From contig JABANN010000513.1 of the NCBI GenBank assembly GCA_013115125.1, positions 1-24,033 of the forward strand: a DNA stretch of 24,033 nt, in the 5' to 3' direction. The notes beneath the pieces were generated by a model, which worked only from the letters and a program-made list of their open reading frames with translations, ran no database searches and was not told the DNA's origin. A program made the translations under genes and the position numbers. Positions within the stretch are counted from its first letter, which is position 1. Each line of letters begins with the position of its first letter. Source of the DNA: Perkinsus olseni (Eukaryota > Perkinsozoa > Perkinsida). Below, piece by piece: positions 1-10,151 of this stretch.

Positions 1-166
1 GCGCGTTATTTTAGGGCGAGCGAGAAATTTAGTGACAGTTCTTGAGAATTTAGTGACAGAGCCTGTTTGTTCCAAATTCCCGAAGATAATCGATCGTAAT
101 GGCGAGCGCTAACTTGATTATTACCCGCGCACGCCTCGCGACAGATCAGGAAGAGGTGCAAAGACA

Positions 167-3100
167 TTGCGGTTGACTTGCAGGAGTTTGTTGTTATTTG
201 TCTTAATGCCGCTAGTGACCTTCGGTTCCTCATCACCGATCAGAGGTGGGGTGAACCAGCAGGCCCATCATTGGCGATGGTACGGCGATGCTTCTTTCAC
301 AATCACAGTTTTCCCTCACTCAGGAGTAATGTATTATTGGGGTTTATTCTGGTCATCGGCTTTTGGCTCATGGTGGACTCTGAAGACACGACAGATGGCC
401 ATAGAGACGGCGGCGGCGTTAACTTTGCAGGTAGAAGGGCGCCACCTTCTCCCGTACCACCTTTTCCATTGCTCCTGTTTTCAGCTGCCTTAGACAGCAG
501 TAATGTGGGGAAGGCCAGTTCAATCTACAGAGGTGTCTACACCATGACACCGCTGGACGATGTAGTCTTAACAACACTTGCCGCTTTGCTGTGAAGTTGG
601 TTTCTCAGTCTCCGGCTGCCGAGGGCGTGCCGACCATTGAGGGAGAGGTCAAACTGCATATGATATCTAAAGGCGCTGGGATGAAGATGGTAGTATCCTT
701 CGCGTAGTATCTGGAAACATGGGTCTGCTGCGAGGGACCTTAGGATACGCCTTACGATGGGATACTGTGAAAAATCTTCCCTAGTTCCCAGCTACGCCAT
801 CCGTTGGTTGTAGCAGCTTCCCTATGTTTCTAGCGGCTCTGACGGGTACTTAGCTGGGATTTTATGTATCGATACGCGAAGTGTCTTTTGATAGAATCTT
901 CGATACGAGTATGCTTCCAGCTCTGATTGGCGAGTCATTTTTCAGATGTCCCTGTCTGAAGTGCTCATGCGTTTTGAGCACAACGACGAGTGGCACGAGC
1001 TGCAGCTCTCGCCGGCGATAGGATTTCACAATAACATGCTTGCTATGCACGGACATGGTGATAGTCGGATGCCCGTTGATGGTGATCAGCTTATTGCGGT
1101 TTCCAGGTGCCCAGGAGGAGCTGATACTGTCTGGTCGTTCTGATCTGTCGAGGTTTCGTCTGGCTGGTGTCACTAAGCCCGTCTGCGAGATAGGTCCGGC
1201 GAGGATCACGGTAGTAGTCTTAACTGGGAGGGTAGTTCTGTTGTTTGTGTTTGCTATGAAGAATACTTATGATGCTAGTTTTCGTGGAGCATTTAAGGGA
1301 TATCAGGCTTCTTCTAAGTGGGTATTAGCCACTCGTTAGATGAGCCAGTTCTCGTTACAGTTAGATCGCCAGATGTCATTTTGTAATCATGAAGGAAGGC
1401 CGTCCAACTCTTCTTTTCCGAAGATACGCACACCATCGAGAGATGAGGTGAACAGTGGGGAAGTTATGGTATTGGATGGGAAGAAAGTGGCGGTTGGGAC
1501 CGTCGTTAGTGAGAATTGTGGTTTCAAAATAAGGTAGTAATGGCTGACCTTGCTCTTTTGCACGGAGCAGTGAGGGAGGTCCCCGTACAGGACGCGGGCG
1601 GTGGTGGAATCCTAGGTTGACTACGCTCCATGATAGTCGTGCCCGGGGTGCATGGGGAAGGGCTGAATAGAAACTCAACTTCACTCGTATCTGAATCGGT
1701 CCGTGAGGCTTGGAACTTGAACTAGGAGATGGTCAGCTGGGCGCCTCCCAGAGCCAGCCTTGGGAGCAGCCTTACGGCGCAGTCGATCTCGTAGGGAGCG
1801 TGGATGGACGTCTCTAATCAGCATTGAATTTTTGGCCTGAATTGGGAGCGTTGAATGAGTTTGGGCCTGTCGACTGGGTTTCATTTTGTCGTTTCTCAGC
1901 ATGAACTTGCGTGAAATTGATGTAAAGAAATTGGGCAGGAAGGTCATCAACTACTCAATATTGAACAACGTAAGTTTGCCATGGGGTTACCACCAGTTGG
2001 ATGCTGTTTCTTGTGCGGTCCAGATCATCACCATACTCCAAATACGTTTCTTTCTGCTCCAAATGCAGCACGGGGAGAGCAACAATGGCCACGCTAAGGT
2101 GAGCTGACGACTCTCATAATGCGGTCATGAGTAAATGCCACATGCAAAAATGTGGTTCCTATGCCCGAAATTACACCACTACCCAAAGCGTTATTATTTA
2201 ATTGAAGACTCAAATTGTTATCCTACGAGCTGGGAACAGTCCCGCTATCCAGTGCCCCACCCTTGTTGCTGCTGGTGTCAGGTATCTTTGCTGTGTATCG
2301 GTATCCAAGCCCTCATGGATGCTTATGACTCCTTGATACACCTTTTCTTGGGGCTCTCGGCACAGTAAGGAGGTCGTCGCTTCCTCCTCGCCCGAAGATG
2401 TATTATCTCAGAGATGAAAACGTCTTCGGTCTATAGTGAAATGTCGCTGCATCGCGTCATCTTCTCTGATTCTTTGATTCGGTTTCCAGGTTCATGTTCA
2501 ACACGTTCTCGGTTGTCGCACTGTTCAAGTTCATTCTCTTCAGTATGCTGGAGGTAGTCCTCCTCCTACCACACCAATCGCAACAACCGCTTCTTCTAGG
2601 TACGGTATCTCTTGCTAGTTTGGCGCAGTCGACGACAGAATCAATTCAACGAGGGAGGTATGGATTCCATTCGACGAGAGCTCAGCTGGCTTTACTCTCG
2701 GTTTTACGGTAGTACTCTCCCCTAGCATTTGAGCTTTCGAGTATCCAACGACAGGCACCCTGTTGGTCGGAATGGTGATCCTGTACAACTTCTACCAGTA
2801 CTTGAATGTCCTCATCATCATCATGCAATGCTATTGGGTGAGTAGCGATATTACATCTTCGAGTATCTTATCATCCGTGACATGACGGCAGGTGCCACAG
2901 ATCGTCTACGACATAGTAAGAGGGCATAAAAAGCCTCTGTCGTGGCGGTTTATCGTTGGGATATCTGTGACGAGGATGATAGTACCGTTGTATGCTCTGG
3001 CCTGTCCCTTCACCATATTCAATAATGAGGTAATAGAGGGTATCTAGGGAGGTTTCTCGCAAAGGAACGTGCTTAGACTGTTCAACTCACACAGCGAAAT

Positions 3101-4001
3101 CTCCGGCCGCTCTGGTCGGTAACATCGCCGTGAGGTTAGAATCGGTCGCTCTGATCAGCGACCATATACCGTTAATTCCGGATGTTGTAAGTGTGGACTC
3201 TCTTCTGCGGAATGCACGTCTCGGAGTCGTAGCGTTCACAGTTGAAAAATAAGGATCAATAAAATTTTAGTTTTTCGTTCGAGCTCTTAAATCCGAGGGG
3301 TCGCCTTCATACACAATGACTCTAGAAGCAGCGTAGAAGACTCAGGGTCCACGGGACTAGAACTCGAGGGATGAAAATGAAGTCCACGGGTTGGTCGCTT
3401 CTTCCTACAGGGAGCTGGTAGAATATCAAATTTCAGTCTCTTAGTGTAGAATCATCGACATTATCTTCCCGTGTAGGTGTATCCAGCATTACCATCAGCG
3501 CCCAACTCTGCTGAGGCCACACTCATAGTGTGCCTACAAGTGGCACAAGTTGCTGTCATGTGGGCTCAGGCTAAGTTCGGCCCGAGGTCTTTCGTAAGTG
3601 GCAGGAAGGAAATCTCCTCGTCACTTGGTTTGTTGAGAAGGTGCCATGGATCTGCCTTCCCCACGTCTACAACTACTACAGAGCGGTACCTGCTGTTCAA
3701 GACGAGGAGCTGGGAGCACCGGAATGCGTAATAGGGGATTTGAATTTCGTGGCGCGTGAAGTAGCAAAATGTCATCTTCAGGTTATCTGCATGAACGACA
3801 TTGATCTTTCCGAGACCCACGACCCGGAGTCACGGCCGGTCATCACTCCATGCGACCACGTGTTCCATGCGGGCTGTCTCGAGCAGTGGATGGACGTGAG
3901 CTCCTTGCGCTCTGCCGGTGTTGTTTCAGTCGAAGTTCGTGCGAGTTCAGGTCAAAATGGAGTGCCCGACGTGCCGTGGCGAGCTGCCAGCTATGACGTG
4001 A
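167..4001 (+). CDS. Tul1/FLY-like transmembrane RING E3 ubiquitin ligase
   Basis: A multi-exon gene for a membrane E3 ligase of the Tul1 (fungal Dsc complex)/FLYING SAUCER type, which ubiquitinates membrane proteins in the Golgi/endosome system. The start ATG gives a signal peptide (MRLTCRSLLLFVLMPLVTFG). The luminal part (to about 1900) is divergent and its exons are only partly resolved. From 1900 the exons follow the family closely: 1900-1969, 2024-2098, 2282-2364 (IQALMDAYDSLIHL), 2490-2553, 2600-2708 (RRELSWLYSRFYG), 2755-2837, 2892-3029, 3477-3593, 3641-3727, 3782-3895 and 3951-4001. These encode several membrane spans. The C-terminal RING-H2 reads CVIC, then TPCDHVFHAGC, then CPTC, with all eight metal ligands present, and ends CRGELPAMT. 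The membrane and RING half is secure; the N-terminal half is approximate. Confidence 0.8.
3030..3476 (+). other. long intron of the Tul1-like gene
   Basis: At 447 nt this is about eight times the usual intron length here. The protein reads correctly across it (IFNNE joined to VYPALPSAP), so nothing inside is needed for the ligase. It contains an open stretch of about 70 codons without a methionine start, ending near 3250. No known domain is recognised in that stretch. Confidence 0.6.
3743..3756 (+). repeat. M4 copy, Tul1-like intron
   Basis: AATTTCGTGGCGCG inside intron 3728-3781, in the gene that joins PEC to VICMND at the RING finger. Confidence 0.85.
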
Positions 4002-4532
4002 TGAAGGCAAGAAGCTGTTCTGTAACTAAAATGTTGTTTTTTGTACCTCCGAGAAGACCGCTATTTTCGTCCAAGTCGCATCCCTGTGCTGTTAAGCCCC
4101 TCCGCGATTCACAAGTCTTCTGCTGCTGCCCTTACTCGTTACTCTCCTCTTCACTGGCCGTGTTACTGCCGAGTCTAGTCTCCGACATATCACGACATAA
4201 TCCCTTCGGTGCCGAGGTGTAAGATGGGAGATTTTGATAGAAAAAAGGGAAAAACTCTGTGGAGCCCCTCCCTCCTGTACAGTACCATTGCTAATAACGA
4301 GACCTCGTTAACTGTTCCATTCCTTCATTCCATTCCTTCCTTCGCAGCGTGGCTTGGGTTTAGTTGGTCATTTGGGAAGCATTCGGGCTGAGCGACTTCA
4401 TCATAAAGATAAGTACCCTTCCACAGGGGGCCACTTATCGTCTCTAGTAATCTACTCAGATTAGTGGATATCATTCTGGCTCAGCGAGGGTCGCCTGGAT
4501 GTCTACTAGGCTCCGCTGTGCAGTTAATTGTT
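4002..4532. other. intergenic region, Tul1-like 3' flank and lyase 5' flank
   Basis: No convincing gene is seen. The stretch holds the presumed 3' UTR of the ligase. A pyrimidine-rich ATTCC-like tract near 4312-4343 ends in CGCAG and looks like a 3' splice site. It could serve a 5' leader intron or an extra N-terminal exon of the downstream lyase. Confidence 0.4.
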
Positions 4533-6042
4533 ATGTGTCTCTCCCCCGGACCAAGCATGAACAGCGCTGGCAGACGACTACGAACGCTCATGCGTTCGCA
4601 GTGTGTTCAGCTACCCGGGGCCTTCAACGGCCTCGTTGCAAGGTGAGCTCATACCAAGACTCGATTGCCTCTCTCTGCTCTCAAAAGTTGGATTTTGGTG
4701 GTTGTAGGATGCTGCCGGTGAATGGTTTTCTTGGTGGTTATGTGTCGGGAGGGGCTCTATCGGCAGCGAGCGGTGTGCCGGATATTGGCCTGCTTACTTT
4801 GGACCAGTTCACGGCAAAAGTCCAGGAGGTGTGGCGACACTACTAGTGGACAGTTGGAGTCGTGTGAGGGAGTTTTGAAGACACACGGAGATTTCTTTTG
4901 CAGAGCTGCCCTCCTTTTTTGTCTCTGTGGGCGTCCGCTCAAATGAGCCCTCGAGAAGGACATAGATCGAGGGGCTTCCCCGCGCATCTTCTCTCGGCTC
5001 CCCAACTCCGAGTGCCTTTAGGTTGTAACGTTCTCCGGCGGTTTGCCTTTTATCTGCGACGCTGATACCGGTTTCGGTTCAGAAGAGATGGTATCGAAGA
5101 CAGTGAGGGAGTACATAGCAGCGGGAGCTGCGGGCCTCCATATCGAGGATCAGGAGTTCCCTAAGAGATGTGGCCACCTGGTAGCGGGCACCATACCGCT
5201 GGCCTCGGACTTGAGGATCTTTCAGGAAGGCAAGACGCTGGTTTCAACAGAAGAGATGGTTGGAAAGGTGCAACGCGCTCGGGCAGCCGCTGATGCTGCT
5301 TACAACGGAGAGCGAGGCCACTTCATCGTGTGTGCCCGTAAGAAATTGCCCTAGAGGTTGCACGGTGCAACTTGCGCATCAATGAGTGTGAAGGTACTGA
5401 CGCGTACAGCACGCACGGCATGGAGGAGGCCATCAGTCGGGCAAAGAAGGTGGGAAGGGACGGGCGTCGTTGCAACAACGTCTTATTCTCCCTGTAGTAT
5501 GTCGAGGCTGGTGCGGATATGATATTCCCGGAGGGACTGGCGACTGTCGAGGATTTTCGAACGTAATTAGGGAAGCTCTGAGGCTACGCCGGACCTCCAC
5601 CTTCAGTGGAGGTCCCCTTGGTATTAGGGGCTCAGGTTCGCTGACGAGATGCAGAAGCTCGGCCCGATGGACTTGGCTCCTCGGGGCGGTCCCTTTCTCT
5701 TGGCGAACATGACGGAGTTTGGCAAGACGGAGTCGATCAAGCTAGAAGACTTCGCAGCGGCTGGGTAGAGTTGGTGGAGGAGTGGTACTGTTTTCATGAC
5801 GCTGTTGGTAGATACGATTGTGTCATCTATCCGGTGTCGACACTACGGTGCGCTATGAAGGCAGCAGACGAGTGCTTGAGGCACTTGAAGGAAGAGCAGG
5901 GCTTGAAGGGGCAGGAGGACAAGATGCAAACCAGGACACAACTGTACGATCTTCTCAAGTACGTAGTCTGTCGCCTGCTGCCGATGTTATCGATTTTGAC
6001 AGATACAAGCCCGGCACGGAATGGACTTACCCGAACGCATGA
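4533..6042 (+). CDS. isocitrate lyase/PEP mutase superfamily enzyme, probably 2-methylisocitrate lyase-like
   Basis: A TIM-barrel enzyme that cleaves or rearranges small carboxylates with Mg2+. Eight exons join in phase (4533-4642, 4708-4828, 5022-5337, 5394-5449, 5498-5562, 5636-5764, 5812-5958, 6003-6042) and give about 327 residues, close to the 290-300 of PrpB. Visible motifs in order are LPGAFNGLVAR, YVSGGALSAASGVPDIGLLT, the metal-site DADTGFG, GLHIEDQ followed by PKRCGH (active-site cysteine loop, KRCGH form as in methylisocitrate lyase), CARTDAYSTHG, YVEAGADMIFPEG, ANMTEFGKT, YPVSTLR and MQTRTQLYDLLKY. The KRCGH form argues against PEP mutase. The start is the first in-frame ATG of the open frame; 4557 is an alternative. 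A mitochondrial role in a methylcitrate-type pathway is inference. Confidence 0.85.
5591..5615 (+). repeat. perfect hairpin inside a lyase intron
   Basis: The arms GGACCTCCAC and GTGGAGGTCC pair perfectly over 10 bp around a 5-nt loop, inside the 73-nt intron 5563-5635. The loop and distal arm contain a competing CTTCAG acceptor upstream of the one that keeps frame (5635), so folding could hide it. Confidence 0.75.
5777..5789 (+). repeat. M2-like copy, lyase intron
   Basis: GAGGAGTGGTACT inside intron 5765-5811. Confidence 0.6.
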
Positions 6043-6249
6043 GGGTTTTTTTTTCTGAGTTTTTCAATTTTGTTACAGCATTGCGAGAGTGTCTGTGTTG
6101 GAGTGAGGTAGCGGGCATGGTGAGGACACCCGACCTTCAGTGCAAAACAGGGCGACGGATTTTTGGAGTGATGAAACCCTAGAGGTCGAGCATCCGAAGT
6201 GAAAGCCTTGGTCACGAAAAACGTCGATCAACGCGCGTGGCATCTCAGG

Positions 6250-7139
6250 ATGTATCCACAGGGATGCTTCCCGTATTCCCTGCATACCTCCCCTAAGGGG
6301 AGTCCCCTTGCCAAGTTGAACACTACTCGCCCCTATTGCCGTTGCATGGAAGATCCAACGTGGCCTCGAGAAGGGCTCTATGCGGCTGCCTCAAGACTGC
6401 CGCAGTGTGGCCTGGGTCTGTTCACAGCAGTCAGGAGGAGTACCGGAGAGGAAATCTGCTCCTACCACGGTAATCACCCAGCAGTGCTAGCACTACCATT
6501 CATGCTAGTCAGGTAGGGTACTGCACGGTAATCCCCCGAAAGACGCCGACCGGACGTATCTTATGAGACTGGCAGCTTCGGTGTAGGGTGGGGTTGTTGT
6601 AACCAATGACGTTGTTAGGGAAGAGAGTCTTACTTTCTGTATATAACTAATGCGAAGGATAATGGGCTATGATAATCAATGCATAGCAGTACGAGAGATC
6701 TTATCGACTCTCTATAACAGGGGTAACCTCAGCGGCTGTTATTCTTCGTCGCCGTCGTGCTCGGTTGCTCGGTGGGCGTTGGGTAAGGTCGAAGGACAAC
6801 CGTGTCTGTGCATTGACGAGGTGTCTCCCTCCCACGGCGAAGCACGTCCCTCTCCCTCCCGCAGTTACATCGATGCTGCGGAAGATCTATCCGCTCCTGG
6901 ACGGTACATAAACGATTGTAGAAATAGTAATCGTCATAACGTTCGGTTTGACAAGAGACCGCAGGAGGGCCGCGCTGTTGTTATTGCAACACGCGAGATT
7001 AATGAAGGTAAAGAGGACGGTGGTGGAGGGCGGCAGGAGTGTCTTAGCAGGCTGCGAGCTGTTCGCGGATTATGGTCTGCTGTATTGGGCGGGATGGAGG
7101 TTGATGCATCCTGGCCTGAGGCCTGCTAAACTATCATGA
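6250..7139 (+). CDS. SET-domain protein (lysine methyltransferase-like)
   Basis: A SET-domain protein, presumably transferring methyl groups from S-adenosylmethionine to lysine. Exon 1 (6250-6469) carries CGLGLFTAVRRSTGEEICSY, the N-terminal SET strand. After poorly resolved middle exons (about 6690-6835) comes the exon with SYIDAAEDLSAPGRYINDCR and HNVRF (substrate and cofactor core), then a 3' exon with CELFADYGLLYW, matching the GEEL-DYG-YW end of SET domains. The start is the first in-frame ATG after a CTCAG acceptor-like site, so an upstream exon is possible. The middle of the domain needs at least two introns whose edges I could not fix. The lysine target cannot be told from sequence. 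Confidence 0.65.
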
Positions 7140-7469
7140 TATTTTCAACTTCCATTGGTGTTGCGCTGAAAGTTCCGACTTGGAGCCGTCGGCCGTTGGT
7201 GTGGAGGCGCATCAAGCCTTAGGCCCCTCCTGATGGTCCGAGCTTATGATGTTGACGACCTCAACGATCTGCGTTTATCTAACGCCGTCGGAGTGAGCCG
7301 TGGGCCCGTGGCTGCGCACTCACGTTGTAACGACACCTGCGCTGTCATCCTTGGGGACCTATGGACGGGCTCGCGCGACAGTCGATGACTCTTGACAGCC
7401 CCTAGCCGTGCTAACCCCACAACCACATTCTCCGTCAATCTGCAACTCAACTCCATAAACCAATGTACT
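7140..7469. other. convergent intergenic region
   Basis: The 3' ends of the SET gene and the zinc-knuckle gene face each other across 330 bp. I see no coding exon here. Both 3' UTRs must lie in it. Confidence 0.5.
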
Positions 7470-8491
7470 TCAACTACGTGAATGGTGATGATGATGACGA
7501 TGAGACTTGTGGGAAGTTTTCCTCTTCTTTCTATCCTTCTCCCTCCGCCGGTCTCTCGACCGAGACCTCGATCGACCTGACCAGAACACACTCCTAGTTG
7601 TTATTAGATTATCATTTCTACTGTCATCTCGCCGTCTATGGTGATGATGATGGCGTCCCTTTTTCCTTTTCTCATCCTCACTGTCATCAGATTCATCATC
7701 ACTCGAACCCTCCTCATCCACCCTCAGCGGCGGTTGAGGCGCCACCGGCAGCGACGGTAGGCTCTTCTTCGGGTAGGGGTCGTCCAGGTCGTCAATATCG
7801 ATCAGATTCATGCACTGCTTCGCCAGATGCCCAACTGAACAGAATGCCCTCGACCGAACTCCATATCAGACGGTCACAATTTGTGACTCACAAATCCTTC
7901 ATCTCACTGAGTATGACAACCTCGCTTAGTATTAGGTATCATGATTATGATTTTAGGCTCGCCATGAAATAATGAAACGGTGATCGAATCGTATGTACTA
8001 GTACATGTTTGTGTTGGTTCAAGGGCGTAATATCACAGTTTTTCGATTTAACCAGATGGATTTGTGCGCACAATAAATTTATAAAGTTACATACCATGAA
8101 GACACCTCTCCCGACCCCCTCACCCTGTCCACAGTGTTTGCAAGCCCCGGGAGTGTACCCAGGTTGATGCCCCCCACGCCCTTCCATCTGTGACGCCGCT
8201 AGTTGGAACAACGACCTACCGATAGGGTCAACCAACAGCCGCTGAGTCCACTACTACCTGGCCTGAGCGTTGTAATCATCACCATGCTTTAGGTCCTCCT
8301 CCCGACTCAACTCCTTCCGCTTCTCCTCCTCGGACGCATGGGGGTCGTATTTGATGGTGTGTTTCTAAGCAGCATCAACAACATCAGCCGCCCCGTCCCT
8401 CCCCCGTCCAACTCACCCAAATGCCGTGGGTCTGCAGCGTAGCGCTGGTCGACATGTAGTTGTTCGCGGGCATGCGAACTCGGGCTGGCAT
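7470..8491 (-). CDS. zinc-knuckle, RS-tailed protein (SREK1IP1-like splicing regulator)
   Basis: A small nuclear RNA-binding type protein. Four main exons (8491-8417, 8364-8283, 8198-8124 and 7834 onward) keep phase. The protein starts MPARVRMPANNY and has a charged segment (EEEKRKELSREEDLKH), then GHQPGYTPGACKHCGQVGHL. This completes a CX2CX4HX4C zinc knuckle split across a 289-nt intron. An acidic Ser/Asp/Glu stretch, five histidines and an Arg-Ser/Lys tail follow. Order and size (about 183 residues) resemble SREK1IP1/p18SRP, a partner of SR splicing regulators. Near 7600 a 45-nt GT-AG segment without in-frame stops may be a further intron; removing it makes the RS repeat continuous. Function in splicing is inferred from family resemblance. 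Confidence 0.65.
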
Positions 8492-8610
8492 TTTTCAGGA
8501 CGGGCAAAAAGGCACCTACGGTCGTTCCTCGCCCGGTCGAATCAACTCGGCACCGATCGATTGGGTATTTGCTTTTACGTGATCTACCCTCTACCAAAAA
8601 GAGTCGTAAA

Positions 8611-8627
8611 ATCGCGTCGCTCCGCTA
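8611..8627 (-). repeat. M3-like copy between NudC and the zinc-knuckle gene
   Basis: CTAGCGGAGCGACGCGA on the - strand just past the NudC stop. It is the only M3 copy outside an intron. Confidence 0.6.
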
Positions 8628-8634
8628 GAAACTT

Positions 8635-10043
8635 TTAAAGATTCATCCCGCCACCATAATTTATCTTAGCATTCGAGAAGTCCATCTCTGGATGAGCCTT
8701 CTTGAACTTCTCTAGCAAGTCCGCCTGCTTCTGCTGGTCGCTCGTCGGCAACCCCATCTGCTTCCTCTGCTGGTCGTACCTGAACGGCCTCTTTCTGACA
8801 CCTCTAGCTGCGAATAATTCCCTCACATCATTTTCTCCACAGTGGATCTGGTCTCTCCATCAAGATCGCTCAACTTCGAGTTTTCCGGTACGATTTTTTT
8901 GGTATCAATCTCGGCATCTCCCTTCACTACGCAGGGCCACCACCGCATGCCGTCGAACTTGTCCAGGGACAACTGATGGACGAAAGAAAATCACCGTCAA
9001 CAAGAGCGAGCGTCCCTCCCTACATGAATCGTCTTGTTGTCCTCGAGCGTCCACATTGAGTCATCAGGTTTGATGCGAGCGTTCCATTCGCCCTTCAGTA
9101 TCTCACCATCAGCATCAGTCGCTACTTTAACCTGTCCGAGAGCGGTACGACGCTAGACCCGCAACAGAAGAGAACCTTATCAGCTCCCAAATTGATCTTA
9201 ACATTCCTCGCTCGAGTGCCGGGCTTGACGGGGATGTAGACCTCTACTGCCTGAAGGGAGTAGTCCGGAGGGCTGCCCTAGACGCCACCACACCTACGCT
9301 GAGGGTCTGCGTCCAGGTGTACTTATCGGTGCTGCCACCATTGCCCGGGGGAGGAGGGACGTCCTCGTCCACGGTGTTGTCATCATCAGTGTTCTCCTTC
9401 TCAGCTTCAACCTTCGCTTCCTGAGCCACCCTGCATCTGCGAACCCCCTCCCTCCCACCAGCTGACCTTCATCTCCTCGTCTGTCTGTTTGTCTCCTTCC
9501 TCCTCCTCCTCCTCCTCCTCCTCCTCCTCCGTGATCTACCCGAACACGACCATCCCCCCCAAAACCTCCCCCCAGCCATCACCACCTCAACTATCTTCGG
9601 CTCCTCCTCCTTCTCCTGCTGCTGCTGCTGCTGCTGCTGACGCTTCCTAGCCTCGTAGGCCTCCATGTCCGCCTTCCTCTGGGCCTCCGCCCGTGCCTTC
9701 CGCTCCTCGTCCGCCCGCCTGCAATGGATCGCTACCGACCAGCGCCCGAGAGTTGCGCTACTTGTTCTTCTCAGCATCGACCTCCTTTCGTTGCATAGCA
9801 CGCTGATAATACTTATCGAAGCTCTTGTTGACCATCTCGCGAGCCGCACCAGCGCTGGCCTCCCCTAAGACATCGATACATCCTCTCCGACCCCTCAGGA
9901 GCTGTCCTCCAACTACCCGTCATAAAGTCCGTCTTCCTCTCCAGGAAACTAAAGAATGAGTCGAGCAGCGGCTCGATCGCTCCAACCTGCTGGGCGACCG
10001 ACAGATAAACGCCGTCAAAGCGACTGAGGTCTTCCGAGGACAT
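8635..10043 (-). CDS. NUDC: NudC nuclear-distribution co-chaperone
   Basis: NudC is an Hsp90-linked co-chaperone with a CS domain that acts with dynein/Lis1 in nuclear movement and cytokinesis. Nine exons give about 338 residues (human 331). Visible in order: [20 protein letters not shown] and KTDFMTG (N-terminal dimer region), an Arg/Lys/Glu-rich coiled segment with eight glutamines, YTWTQTLS then [30 protein letters not shown] (CS fold), [44 protein letters not shown] and [12 protein letters not shown]. The start is the first ATG before SSEDLSRF. Phase requires two very short introns, 9153-9175 (23 nt) and 9431-9458 (28 nt). Only 108 bp separate it from the EF-Ts stop upstream and 143 bp from the next start. 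Confidence 0.9.
9498..9530. repeat. TCC trinucleotide microsatellite
   Basis: About eleven TCC units lie within the 101-nt NudC intron 9485-9585 (GGA on the coding strand). The intron's length is set largely by this repeat. Confidence 0.9.
9616..9639 (-). repeat. eight CAG codons, polyglutamine in NudC
   Basis: Eight CTG units on the + strand read as CAG on the coding strand and encode eight glutamines in the charged linker of NudC. Confidence 0.9.
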
Positions 10044-10151
10044 GATACCCAAACAATAATGACTGCCAGGGGGCGTCTTCCGTATACCTCAACTCAACAA
10101 TCGACTGTGGATGAGCAGAAACACACAAAGTTCGAGACGAAGCATGCGTCA

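Noticed and set aside
1376-1950. - strand frames over the Tul1-like luminal region
   Set aside because: No motif, and they lie opposite exons or introns of the + strand gene. The + strand GTVVSENCGFKI segment fits the ligase luminal domain better, though weakly.
9470-9550. Poly-Arg tail encoded by the GGA repeat
   Set aside because: It arises from reading the NudC intron microsatellite through; the intron 9485-9585 is needed for phase.
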